Assembly: GCA_015680685.1 (NCBI GenBank)
Contig: MNCI01015802.1
Coordinates: 829,723 to 853,489, forward strand
Origin: Gnetum montanum
Lineage: Eukaryota > Streptophyta > Gnetopsida > Gnetales > Gnetaceae
DNA: 23,767 nt
Direction: 5' to 3'
A model generated the notes under the pieces. That model worked only from the letters and a program-made list of their open reading frames with translations. It was not told the DNA's origin and did not search any database. The position numbers were made by a program, and so were the translations under genes. Positions 8,007 through 17,496 of this stretch are shown here, piece after piece. The stretch's first letter is position 1. Every line of letters starts with the position of its first letter.

Positions 8007-8830
8007 TCAGATATTTTTTACAATTTCAGGTTGCTGAGTGATTCCTTGGATAACTTTGATCTTTTCGGGGTCTACCTCCATCCCTGTTTGTGAAATCTTA
8101 TGCCCTAATACGACACCTTCTTGGACCATTAAATAGCTTTTTTGCCAGTTGAGCCTTAAATTGGTTTCTACACATCGCTTTAGTATTTTCTCTAATTGGT
8201 CAAAGGCTTGATCAAAGTTCACTCCATAAGTGAAGAAGTTGTCCATGAAGACTTCCACACCATTTCCTATCTGCTGCTGGAATATGCTTAGAACTAATTG
8301 TTGAAATGCTGTAGGGGCATTGCACAAGCCAAACGACATCTGTTTGTATGAAAATGTTCCCCAAGGACTAGTGAACGTAGTCTTGGCTTGGTCTTCTAGG
8401 GCTATTTGTATTTGGTTGTACCCATTGTACCCATCTAGAAAACTATAGTAGCGATACCCTGCAATGGTGTGTAAGACTTGGTTAACGAATGGCAATGAAA
8501 AGTGGTCTTTAAATGTTGCCATATTCAGTAGCCTAAAATCTATACACACCCTCCATTTATCTCATTTTTTGGGCACAGTAACTAAGGGACTAACCCATTT
8601 ACTATTAGCAATGGGGTATATGAACCTAGCTTTTAGAAGCTATTCGATTTCTTCCTTAACCACTTGCTTAAGCTTTGGGTTAAGTCACCTCTATAGTTGT
8701 CATCAAGGCTTCATGGAGGGGTTGGTGTAAATTCTATGTTGGCATATCCTAGGATCTATTCCAATTAATTCAGGATATGACCAAGCAAAGGCTTTCGACC
8801 ATTTGTTTATCAACTTTAGTAGTCTTTCTT
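8007..8830 (-). pseudogene. rt: Reverse transcriptase of element AB (FMDN instead of FMDD)
   Basis: Makes cDNA from element RNA. The segment begins with AFAWSYPELIGIDP, a conserved lead-in to Ty3/gypsy RT, then ARFIYPIANSKWVSPLV, VCIDFRLLN, YSFLDGYNGYNQIQI (first catalytic Asp) and TTFTSPWGTFSYKQMSFGLCNAP. The catalytic box reads VFMDNFFTYG; related elements have FMDD here. The second Asp codon (8240-8238) is AAC instead of GAC, a CpG-to-CpA change. The domain continues with LRLNWQKS and VLGHKIS and meets a stop at 8007. Stops also break the part before 8549. The spacing of blocks is normal, so decay is by substitution. The copy is inactive. Confidence 0.92.
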
Positions 8831-9119
8831 TTTATTGAGGAGCAAGCTTTGTGTTAATAATTACTAGTTTTCCATTCTTGAGAAATGTGTACTCCATACC
8901 AAAGGGCAATGGTTTTAACTCAAGGGGCTTCTGCTTAAACTTATCAGGGATCTCCAACTTCCCCTAGTTGATATTTTCAATGTCAAAACTTGGAAGTTGG
9001 CGATGGACTTGCTCTAATGTGTCTATGCTATTGATGTAAGTACAAGTCAAACCCTTAGTTGGTTCCATGCATATAGTTGAACTACTCTCTTGATCAGCTG
9101 TCAGCCACTGGGTGCCCTC

Positions 9120-9850
9120 TTATCTTGTGGCTACTACATACAGGCATCTTTGTATATTAGTCACTTGTGCATACTGATTGCATGCAGGAAATGTTAAACA
9201 TTGTACGAACCATGACTTATGTACGCAATTATACCCTGTGTCACTATATGCGATGCATGGAACGTTTTTCTTCTTGATCTTTCCAAGTGTATTTTCTTTG
9301 GATATTTCTAGGGAAAGATCATGGATTCCTAGGCGTGCATCAATTGTGCTTAGCCATGCTCTTCCCATTATGATTGGGAAGTCCCCCTTACCATTGTTCA
9401 CTTGAATAACTAGGAAGTCAACTAGATATGACCACCACAAACAGTGGTGACAATGTCCTCCATTAACCCTAATGGGACAGTGATGGACTAGTCAGCCAAC
9501 TCTAAATGAATGTTACTCTTTTTTAGTGGAGGCAGGTTCTAGGCTTTGTACATTTCTTGAGAAATTAAGTTAACCCCATAACCTGCATCCAAAAGAGCTT
9601 TGCATGTCTCATTCCTAGTGATTTGTAAATATATAAGACTTCCAGGATCAGAAAATTTCCTAGGAAGATGGCTGACCTTAATCCAATCGGTGACGACATG
9701 AGTTAACATGACCGTATGCGTTGGGTGTGGTGTTTGGCCTAAAGGGAGTTCTGAAGTTTTTATTGGTAATGAGGCATCTAAAGGATTAGCCTCTTGTGGT
9801 TGCAAGGGCTTAGTTGGACTGTTGGTTTTGAAGAAAGGTCTTTTCTTCAT
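9120..9850 (-). pseudogene. pr: Aspartic protease region of element AB
   Basis: The protease cuts the Gag-Pol polyprotein. The first part (9850-9539) contains CKALLDAGYGVNLISQEMY, with DAG in the place of the usual D-S/T-G or DLGA active-site motif. Then, past a stop, SNIHLELAD and PLGLMEDIVTTV follow. The second part (9440-9120) is in another frame: WWSYLVDFLVIQVNNGKG, then IIMGRAWLSTIDARLGI, matching the ILGRPFLAT block of Athila/Tat proteases. The frame change near 9440 falls inside the domain, so it is a disabling indel rather than a gag-pol recoding site. Element 3 has the same block at 19909 (MGRTWLSTTNVKL). Confidence 0.85.
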
Positions 9851-9907
9851 GTGGTTGTTAGAACCAACAGTAAATTGAGAGTTAATAGCCCTTGTAGTGT
9901 TACGTTG

Positions 9908-12247
9908 CTACGGCTGGGTAGGGAGTTCACCTTGCATAGCTAGAGTAGGTGGTAATGGAGATATGGGTGGAAGAAGTGTAGCCAGATGAGAAGGATAGTA
10001 TGTATATAAAACATCACCCCTAGGAGAAGAAGTCCTATAGTACTCACGGGCTTGGTAGTGAGGTTGAGGAGTGACATGACTAGTAGAGTCATGTGGAGAG
10101 ATTAGCTGCTGCATATAATATCCATATGAGTCAGGTTGATGGTAAGGATACTATTGCCATGGTGGTGGCATTCCACATGATTGTGGGTGCTACCACTATT
10201 GATACTGCTTAGTTGGTTGTGGTGGAGTTCCACTTGGATAATATGTTAAGGGTTGGTGGAACTGTCTTGGGTTACCTTGGGGATAAGGTAACCTTTAGGG
10301 TGTTTGCCTTCTATTCAATCGTGGGTTGAGTGCATACATCCAAAACTCCTGCAGATGTGAGATTATAGGGTAACATTCCTTAGGATGGTCATATTGGCAT
10401 ATCTTTTATCCACAATCATTGTCCGTATCCAAATCCAAAACCTCTTCGATGATGGCAACTTTGCCCTTACTCTTGTTACATGCGTGTTCAGTTTCTCTCT
10501 TTTTTTTCTTTTCCCATTCACTACCTTGCTCTCTAGACTCCTCTACTATTTTGAGAATGGTTTGAAATCTATTATCTAGAGAGTCCCACATTTGGTCTAC
10601 CTTTGTCGATACTTTAGATGCCAACTTTTGAATAGGCAAAGTTTTCCTATTCACCATCTCTTCGAGTGGTGACTCTTCTTCATCCTCACAAAATCTTACT
10701 CCCTTCTTTCCGCGGGAAGGATCTCTGTTATATTCCTTCACACTTTCTCTTTTTCATAACTCACCTTCCTCTTTAGCAACTTACTCCAATAATTTTTGTA
10801 CTTGATGGGTCCTAAGCTCGGATAGTCTTCCTTGGGCATACATCCCAAGGGTTCTTCGCGTTTCATGCTTAATCCCATCTATGAGATGGTGTAGTTGATC
10901 CCTCTGCAAATAACCATGGCTAGGACAATGATGTAATAGTGCATAATATCAACCCATGGCAGAATCCAATGGTTCATGTCCTCCTTGTTTCTAGCCTTAG
11001 ATTTGCTTTCATAGGTTGGACATTCGGGAGTACGTTTGGTACTTATCGTTGAACAATTCTAACATGGTACTCCACCTACGAATGGATTCTAGTTCTAAGG
11101 ACCGGTACCAACTTTCCGCTTCTTTAATTAGTATCTGTGGAAACAACTTTAATTTTTGCTATTCATTTTGTATTTTTTGTAAGGCACATGCATCATGAAA
11201 TGCTTGTAGATGATTTTGAGGATCAGCGTTGTATCCCCCTTCCAATTGTGGGATATTGTTCATGCCTAATATCTTGATCCTACTATCCTTTTGGTGCCTT
11301 GTTGGGATCCTAATGACCTTAGTTATGTCTAACATACTTCGAGTAGTGAGTAGGGGTTTATCATGATTGTCTTGTCTATGGTGTCTATGATGCCCATGTT
11401 GTTCCCTACTCTCCCTTCTTTTAGGTTGTGTTTCTCTAGAGTGCCCTCATCCCCTTTCTCGACTATTTTGTCTATGAATCCTATTTCTCCTACCCTTATC
11501 CTCATGGTCTTTTTCTTTGTGGCTGCATCTAGATCCTAAAGGAGAGGGTGAAGGAGATGATGAAGGTAAAGAAGAAGGAGGATCGTCACCATGTTGGTGC
11601 CTTCTTTCTTCTCTTCGGTGGTTGCGACCTTGATCGTGGTTACGATCGGAATGTCCATCTTTGTCATGTGTTTGTGTTCCTTTTTCAGACCTTTTATGTC
11701 TATCAGTACTAGAATATGGGTTATGGATAGTTGAGTAAATATTTTGATACACAACCCCTTGATCGAAGTCAATGGGAGGAACATTATTGTGTGGGTGATA
11801 GCCTGAGGCAAGTTCACCACCCACATTTTTGCTTAGGACATGTGGGACATTCTGTGATAACTTTCCCTTCATGGATTCATGACATCTCTCCTATTGTAAA
11901 TCCCTTTGACGCTGTGCCTCCGTGGGTCAATACTCTCTTGAGTCATGATCATGGACAATGTACTCTGCTTGTAAGTGCTGCATACCAATTTGTGTGAGAT
12001 CACGAACAAGCATGCTCGGGACTAAGCAATCGGGAGGTAACATTATGTTACCTTCTAAATCTCACCAATGTAGTTGTTCATTTTGGTGAAGGATAAAGGT
12101 AAAGTTTGGTATATACTCATCAGGATGAACATATACCACGTGAAACTGTTAAGGGATTGGTGGATTATCATGTGTACTACGCCTTCGATTGTTCCTTGTA
12201 TTAGACCTAGGTGGTGAAACACTTTCATACCAAGAAGGAGACGTGAT
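9908..12247 (-). pseudogene. gag: Gag of element AB
   Basis: Structural protein of the retrotransposon particle. The frame is continuous from about 12247 to the protease with no frameshift, but it holds at least 15 in-frame stops. Comparison with element C places the start at 12247-12245, where C has ATG and this copy has ATC, so the start codon is lost. The N-terminal block HPDEYIPNFTF matches element C. A charged His/Arg/Ser-rich stretch (about 11730-11350) follows. Then comes the Gag core, with DPQNHLQAFHDACALQ, KLKLFPQILIKEAESWY and LFNDKYQTYSRMSNL (about 11235-11015) and GIKHETRRTLGMYAQGRL (about 10880-10820). A Pro/Tyr/Gln-rich tail lies at 10330-9910. I see no zinc knuckle. Gag of element 3 is collinear. 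Confidence 0.88.
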
Positions 12248-12372
12248 TGTCTATTTAGTGTGCGATGTATTATATATTATTATATATATATTTTTCTTGT
12301 AACTAACCCTAAGGTTTTGTTCTAATGATGAGAAATATTTCCTAAGTTCTAATTAGCACACAAACAACAAAG
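12248..12372 (-). other. Leader of element AB between primer site and gag
   Basis: About 125 bp of non-coding leader. It includes an AT dinucleotide-type tract at 12269-12291 (ATTATATATTATTATATATA), a good place for length variation. Element C has no such tract in its leader. Confidence 0.6.
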
Positions 12373-12390
12373 TCCCTGACAATGGCACGA
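12373..12390 (-). other. Primer-binding site of element AB (tRNA-Asp type, decayed)
   Basis: The plus strand reads TCCCTGACAATGGCACGA, with about 5 differences in 18 from the tRNA-Asp 3' end; four are transitions. It ends one base before the LTR, the same spacing class as in element C. Confidence 0.7.
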
Positions 12391-13105
12391 ATGATGAGCG
12401 GTGAGGTATCCCTATGCTCAACCATACGAATACAAGCGTACATGCACTATCCGGTTGAATTCCAAGGACTAAGTGCTTACACACCTTTGTGGAACAAGGA
12501 CAAGTTAGTCAATCATTATCTTCCCAAGCTTACTTGTATAGCATGATTATATGGTTAAGTAAACTTGAGGTACATGATTTTTATAGTTTTTAAGTTTTTA
12601 TGTCATAGTGCTACAAAGGGAGGAGAGAGATAACTAAGTAACTAATTTTAATTTAACTACTTAACTATGCTTTAACTAGTCGTAACACTAGCATCCATTC
12701 TCACTTGCTATACACATCCTGAACCAATGCAACACTACTAGGATTACTAAACGCTAATCATTACTAGGTTACTAAGTGTTACACGCATGCTCAAAGTGAT
12801 CGTACTGAGTGTGCTTACTTAGGAGAGTTGTAGGGTGAGAGAGAGAACATTAATTAACTAAATAAAGCATTAAGTAATAGTAATTAACATTAATTAATCT
12901 ATTTTGAATGCTACAAGGTTTATCACAAAGTTCGTCTTTATTACTATACACAAGGTGTGCTCAGGTACACAATGCTCGAATAAAGATCCATTCACTTTAT
13001 GACTCCTACTGCGAGCACTCAGAGAAATAATTCTATCTCTGGAAAGGAAAAAAGGAAAGAGTTTGTGTAAGGGACTAACTATGCAAACGAAGTGTGCCCA
13101 CCTCC

Positions 13106-13115
13106 TATTTATAGG
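13106..13115 (-). promoter_or_regulatory. TATA box of the AB 5' LTR
   Basis: The minus strand reads CCTATAAATA, about 95 bp from the LTR's outer end. This would have driven transcription of the whole element. Confidence 0.7.
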
Positions 13116-13131
13116 CAACGAGGCAGGCCTC

Positions 13132-13200
13132 AATATTGCATACACAATATCACTTGGAAGGCTTTGATATCGCATACCTGATATCGCGGATGCGATATTG
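13132..13200 (-). promoter_or_regulatory. Decayed palindrome cluster upstream of TATA, AB 5' LTR
   Basis: AATATTGCATACACAATATC (13132-13151) is the counterpart of the perfect palindrome in the 3' LTR. It is followed by GATATCGCATACCTGATATC and CGCGGATGCGATATTG. Differences from the more symmetrical copies are of the CG-to-TG or CG-to-CA kind. Confidence 0.6.
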
Positions 13201-13210
13201 TGACTCATTA

Positions 13211-13215
13211 GTATC
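13211..13215. repeat. Target-site duplication of element AB, right copy
   Basis: GTATC, against GTATT at 3309-3313. Removing the element plus one copy rejoins the two parts of the element 2 gag. Confidence 0.8.
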
Positions 13216-13735
13216 CAAGGAGTTTAAGAGGGCTAAGATTGAAGAATTTTCCAACTTAAAGTAAGGTGATCTCATTATTTTTGAGTATGATGTGAAGCTT
13301 TTCTAGGTAGTGCAATTTGATCCACACCTAGAAGATGATAAGAAAGAGATGATCAACCATTTTTTTGATGGATTGATTAAACCTATTTGTATAAGCTTGA
13401 TGCCTCTTGGATTAATTGAGTATGAGTTAGCTCATACTAAGGCTCTAGCATTAGAATGAAACATAAGATTTAATAGGAAGAAAAAAAATATCATGATAAG
13501 AAGAGAACTCAACATATGAGTAAGCTTGGAAGTTATAAGCAAGCAAGTTTATCTAAAGAAAGTAGATCTTAAGGTATCATATTTGTAGATAGATTGGACA
13601 CTACATGAATGAGTGCATGAACTATCATACCTGTAGTAAACTTAGACATAAACAGTGGAAGTGTCCCAATAGAGTAGTTGGAAACAAGATTGATGGAGAA
13701 ACCAATGCACTAAATAAGAAGGATGTTTAGAACAA
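13216..13735 (+). pseudogene. gag: Element 2 gag, second part with zinc knuckles
   Basis: This continues the Gag domain left at 3313. KEFKRAKIEEFSNLK and GDLIIFEYDVKLF correspond to the EREFLNLKQG.MSV.EYE.KF block of plant Ty3/gypsy Gag. They are followed by FDPHLEDDKKEMINHFFDGL. At the join the reading frame is offset by one base, and in-frame stops occur. At about 13576-13665 two decayed CCHC zinc knuckles can be read: HICR-stop-IGHYMNEC and YHTCSKLRHKQWKCP. Such knuckles bind the element's RNA. They mark the end of Gag, as is usual in chromoviruses. Confidence 0.8.
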
Positions 13736-13819
13736 ATACTTAGGACATACAGAAAGGATCTATTCCTTTATAGATCAAGCCATGAATGAGAAACTAACAT
13801 CGTCATGAACATAATAGGT

Positions 13820-14170
13820 AATATATGTGTATTTTCTTATGTTTGACCCTAGTGTTAGTGATTTTTTGTGGATCCTAGAGTTATCCAATTACAAATTAAT
13901 CCTTTAATCATGTATTCTTCTCTAGTGGTCCAAAAACATCCATTTCCTTAGTATCATAGTTTCTGAGATAATTCCTTCAACTGAACCAGTGATACAAGAT
14001 CACAAATAAAACAATGATATGATGGTGATGTGTCTTAGAGAGTATGATGTGATTCTTGAGATGGAATGGTTGGCGAAGTATGGAGGAAGTTTGTATTATA
14101 GAAACAAGACTCTCACAATTCTATTCACAAATAAAAAAAAGTCACAATTCAATTGAGTGAGAGACAAATT
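13820..14170 (+). pseudogene. pr: Element 2 protease
   Basis: LMFDPSVSDF (about 13840) corresponds to the active-site block V-FDSGASHSF, with the DSG motif now DPS. MCLREYDVILEMEWLAKYGG (about 14030-14090) matches the F-DVILGMDWL-KY block, followed by RNKTLTILF. It is broken by stops and frame changes between the two blocks. The family assignment is firm from the second block; the copy is non-functional. Confidence 0.78.
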
Positions 14171-14289
14171 AAGCTTGACATAGTAACAGCTAAGAAGTTC
14201 CAAAAGTTACTCAAGTAAGGTCATAGTTGCTATATGATCTTAGTGCATGAAGAGCCTAAGCATAAATAAAGTAGATCTTGGTGATTTAA

Positions 14290-15230
14290 GAATTTTTAGA
14301 TTTGTTTAAGAAACATCTTCTTGAAGTGCATTCTCACAAAGAGATTGAGTTTGAGATTACACTTAAGCATGGAACTCAACTAATTTTCAAGGCACCTCAT
14401 AGGATGTCTTCAGTGAAGCTAGTAGAACTTAAGGTGTGATTCAAGAGTTTATGGAAAGGGGTATGATTAGATCAATTATTTTACCTTGGATGCACTAATG
14501 CACTTTAATAAGAAGAAAGATGGGAATTTGAGGTTGTGCATTGATTAGAGGCATCTAAATTAGGTGATAGTTAAGAATCATTATTCTCTATCCTAAATTG
14601 ATGATATGTTTAACCAATGAAGAGAAACCAACATCTTCTTTAAGATTGACTTGAAGTTTTGTTATTATCAAGTTAGGATTAAAGCCTTCAAGACTCAATA
14701 TGAATAATATGAGATCTTAGTCCTATGTTTTGGACTCACTAATGCACTACTAGTTTTCATAAACTTGATAAATAGTATATTATGTCGTTAGATCAATTTT
14801 TTATTATTTTTATTGATGATATTTTGGTTTAATCTAAGGATGAAGAGAAACACAAGTAGTATTTAAGACAATATTACAAACTTTTAAAGAACATTAGTTG
14901 TATGATCATACTTCTAAGTGTTTATTTTGGAAGAAAGAGATATAGTTCTTTGGTCATGTGGTTTTAGAAGCAGAAATAGTTGTAGATCCATCCAAGATAG
15001 TAGTAATTAAAGCTGCTTATTTTAATAACAATGAATGAATTTAGAAGCTTCTTAAATCTAGCAAGTTACTATAGAAGATTCATAAAGGATTTTTCTAAAA
15101 TTATTACGTGTCTAGATAAGTTTCTTAGAAAGAATTATATTTTCTCTTAGATAGATGCTTTTCAAAAGACTTTTGAGAAATTAAAGAAGAGATTACCCTT
15201 AGTAGCTATCTTAATCTCACGAATTTCTAG
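14290..15230 (+). pseudogene. rt: Element 2 reverse transcriptase
   Basis: The RT blocks are spread over several frames. LRLCID (about 14533) is followed by a stop and R-LN. FFKIDLKFCYYQVRIK (about 14635-14685) holds the first catalytic Asp. LCFGLTNAL follows (about 14725). The catalytic box FIDDILV has its two Asp codons intact at 14815-14820. Later come SKCLFWKKEI-FFGHVV (about 14910-14960) and the FRSFLNLASYYRRFIKDFS-like connection (about 15040-15100). Stops and indels are frequent, much more so than in element AB. That fits element 2 being the older host of the nested insertion. Confidence 0.82.
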
Positions 15231-15234
15231 AAAG

Positions 15235-15640
15235 CCTTATGATACCTATACAAATGCTTTAGAAAACATCTTAGAAGGAGTTCTCATGCAAGATGGTAAA
15301 GTGGTGGGTTATGCTTCTAGGAAACTAAAACATCATGAGACAAGATATACAACTCATGATTTAGAGCTTAGTATCATTACCTTTGCTTTTAAGCTTTGGA
15401 GATATTACTTTTATGAAGAGTAGATTACTTTCTAGCTTAATCATAAGAGCCTATAATATATTATCAATCAACCATAGTTGAATACGAGCTAGAGATGGTG
15501 GATAGAACTTCTATCATATTTTGACTTCCTAGTGCACCATCATCTAAGAAAAGATAATAAGATTCTAGATCCTATAAGTAGGATAGCTGGAGCAATCTAT
15601 AGTTTTACTATCTTACCTAACATAAGGAATGAGATAAGCT
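15235..15640 (+). pseudogene. rnh: Element 2 RNase H
   Basis: [20 protein letters not shown] (about 15307-15366) followed by [14 protein letters not shown] matches the YASRQLK.HE.NYPTHDLELAAVVFALK.WRHYL block of chromovirus RNase H, including the Glu. NHKSL-YIINQP and RWWIELLSYFDF follow, and then DPISRIAG, which stands where related elements have ADALSR. Stop codons break it, so it is a pseudogene. Confidence 0.82.
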
Positions 15641-15764
15641 CTCAACAAATCTTAGATTATTAATGTTAAGAGAAGATTGCAACTATTTCTATGGAGAATT
15701 TAGTGTTCTTTGTTATATTTTTAGGTTTTTAATATTTATAAGTAGAGTGTATGTTCTAGTTATA

Positions 15765-15945
15765 GTAAAACAAAAGCTACTTCATGAGGCTTATATGCAT
15801 AAGTATTAGATGCATCCTGGTATTGGCAGATGTATTAGAACATTAATAGATAGTATTTGTGGCCTAATATGAAGAGAGAAGTTAAGATTATGTGGCTAAG
15901 TGTTTGGTATGTCAACAAATTAAAGAAAAATAACATAACTTTAGT
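15765..15945 (+). pseudogene. int: Element 2 integrase, N-terminal zinc finger only
   Basis: LLHEAYMHKY-stop-MHPGIGRCIR corresponds to LL.EAH.S.YS.HPG..KMY, with the first zinc His changed to Tyr. KCLVCQQIK (about 15899-15925) gives the paired Cys residues. No D,D,E catalytic core can be recognised in the following 270 bases, so the core and any chromodomain appear deleted or decayed beyond recognition. Confidence 0.7.
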
Positions 15946-16230
15946 GGTTATTGATGAGTTATATAGTGAGATTTTGTAACTCTATTGTAAGTCCTAGACT
16001 TGTAAAATATTTCACATTGTATGTTTATAGTTCTTGCATATGTGGTTGAGGTTTCTACCTTCTAGGTTTCCATTATTATCTCCCATATCATACTTTCAAG
16101 TTTTTTTTCATGTTTTGGGATTCATAAGATAATTTTGGATTCATTCGGGCATCTAAGAAACCTACCAATATGTTCCCTATAATTATGAATTTCATTTAGA
16201 ACTGGTGAATGAAGTTTGCTAGGAAGGGGA
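15946..16230 (+). other. Unrecognised 3' part of element 2 with purine tract
   Basis: AT-rich DNA with no clear protein. It ends in AGGAAGGGGA (16221-16230), a plausible polypurine tract directly before an LTR-like TG start at 16231. Confidence 0.5.
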
Positions 16231-16690
16231 TGTGTTAAATATCCTATGTTAGCACACCCCCTACATTAGCGCAGGGGTGATGATGCATCCTTCTAGTAAG
16301 TCTAGTTTGGTCCCCTTTTCCCACTGTGTGATCCTAGGTGGTCTAGGTTTCACTAATGGATCTCCATTAATGCTTGGGTGGTAGTAAGCCCCTATCATTG
16401 TGATGCGAAAACTATAAATACATGGGATAAGCTCTTACACTTTACAATTAATTCTTAAGCATTTTCATTTGGCTTTTGGCATTTGTTTTTGTGTGAAGAG
16501 ATCTTACTCCCTTGGGTAAGTTGATTATCTTCGTTGTTTATGTATATATTTTGAGTCATCACTTTCACAAGTGTGGCTAGACTCTATCAGAGTGCTAGCT
16601 TGCTTACATAGCCCATAATTATTTGGTTGATGTGGAGTTTAGTGTTTGCATGGTAAATAAAGCTTATGGTTCTTTGTTATTTTACCATCG
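16231..16690 (+). mobile_element. LTR-like sequence, probable 3' LTR of element 2
   Basis: It begins TGTGTTAAATATCC right after a purine tract. It contains a 7-bp inverted repeat TAATGGA-TC-TCCATTA (16354-16369), a TATA box CTATAAATA (16412-16420) and AATAAA (16656-16661), an order expected of an LTR. The right end is not determined. Alternatively it is the 5' LTR of element 3, because a related start occurs at 22493. No convincing match was found in 2240-2838, so pairing is unproven. Confidence 0.5.
16412..16420 (+). promoter_or_regulatory. TATA box of the LTR at 16231
   Basis: CTATAAATA followed by CATGGG; transcription would run rightwards, 240 bp downstream of an AATAAA signal being expected and found (16656). 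Confidence 0.5.
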
Positions 16691-16847
16691 ATGCCTAAAA
16701 TACTAAAACATTAAAAATATTAATTTAATTTCTACTTAATCAAGCTGCAATGATTTTTCCTTATCTCAGAAGATCATAACTATAAAACATGGTGTTGGCC
16801 CATCAAAGTTGTGACTTAGAACCATTTTGTACATTCCATGTGTGGTG

Positions 16848-16919
16848 TTGCAACTATTCCCAAGAGGGATTTTGACATAAGCATTGCATCTATTCCCATG
16901 AGGGATTATGATGTAAGAG
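16848..16919 (+). repeat. Two-copy 36-bp tandem repeat
   Basis: Units 16848-16883 and 16884-16919 share TTGCA-CTATTCCCA-GAGGGATT and a TGA-TAAG tail, with about 80 percent identity. They lie in otherwise gene-free DNA. Confidence 0.75.
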
Positions 16920-17496
16920 TACTTATTATTTTTTTATCTCTTATAAGTATAAAATCCATAAAAAATATAAAATATAAAAATTATAAATATTTCCTTTTAT
17001 TCTCTACCATGGAAACATGAGCTTTTCCTTGAATCATATATATTATAATCTCATTTATATTTATTGAATGTAACAATATATACTAGTGTTCTTTGTAGTC
17101 CACTCAACATCATCTTCAAAGCATACGATTGGATCACATTACATTTTGTATGGTAAATCACATTGGTCAAAATTGATGAGACTCCTATCATTAGTATCAT
17201 TTTCAAGAATTGCATTGGTGAATTTCTTGAAAATTCTTGTACAATTTTATTCTAATATTTATTCAAGCTAAGTATGTCTTTCTTTAGTATTGTATGTAGA
17301 TTTGAAAGATGAATAAGATGACAAATGATGCTAAGAGCTCACTAAAGACCTTAGGAAATATGACAAAATGAAAAAGGGATTTTGTCACATTTGTACATTT
17401 AGAGGATGTGACCCTTTCATGGTTATTTTGAGTTATCATCATGAAAAGTAATGGAGGTGGTGACATGCTCATGAATGGTTATCTAGGGGACTAGCC
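16920..17496. other. AT-rich DNA without a recognised gene
   Basis: Between the LTR-like region and the element 3 gag. The leader and primer site of element 3 should be here, but I found no tRNA-Asp-like or tRNA-Met-like primer site. Small apparent frames (17086-17271 plus, 17472-17284 minus) have no family resemblance. Confidence 0.4.

Larger units (their letters stand above)
3314..13210 (-). mobile_element. Element AB: complete Athila/Tat-type Ty3/gypsy retrotransposon
   Basis: A 9.9-kb element on the minus strand, nested in the gag of element 2. Order in its own sense: 5' LTR (13210-12392), tRNA-Asp-type primer site, gag, protease, RT, RNase H, integrase, a 1.9-kb spacer, purine tract and 3' LTR (4123-3314). 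Integrase last in pol defines Ty3/gypsy. The tRNA-Asp primer, the RNase H ending in VADHLSQL and the motif AFAWSYPELIGIDP place it with the Athila/Tat group rather than chromoviruses. The LTRs differ from each other at roughly one base in ten by eye, mostly transitions, so the insertion is old. Many stop codons and mutated catalytic residues make it non-autonomous. Confidence 0.92.
12392..13210 (-). mobile_element. 5' LTR of element AB
   Basis: 819 bp, from TGATGAG (12392) to CTCATTA (13204-13210); the outer end is CTCATCA with one transition. TATA is at 13106-13115 and an AATAAA-type signal at 12937-12942 on the minus strand. The palindrome region at 13132-13200 carries one more GATATCGC-type unit than the 3' LTR. 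It differs from the 3' LTR by roughly 10 percent by eye. Confidence 0.92.

Noticed and set aside
8464-8730. Plus-strand 88-codon frame
   Set aside because: Antisense shadow of the element AB RT, which carries clear motifs on the minus strand.
9178-9405. Plus-strand 75-codon frame
   Set aside because: Antisense shadow of the protease region.
9430-9450. Programmed frameshift between two parts of AB pol
   Set aside because: The frame change is inside the protease domain, between blocks that are continuous in relatives, so a disabling indel is more likely than recoding.
10385-12000. Frames at 10385-10579, 11016-11198 and 11731-11997 (plus) and 11536-11826 (minus)
   Set aside because: All overlap the collinear gag frame of element AB in other phases or on the other strand.
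12269-12291. AT repeat as an origin or promoter signal
   Set aside because: It is a simple dinucleotide tract in the retrotransposon leader, and the TATA box of the LTR is clearly elsewhere.
12894-13208. 104-codon minus-strand frame
   Set aside because: It lies wholly inside the 5' LTR across the TATA box and palindromes; LTR sequence is non-coding here.
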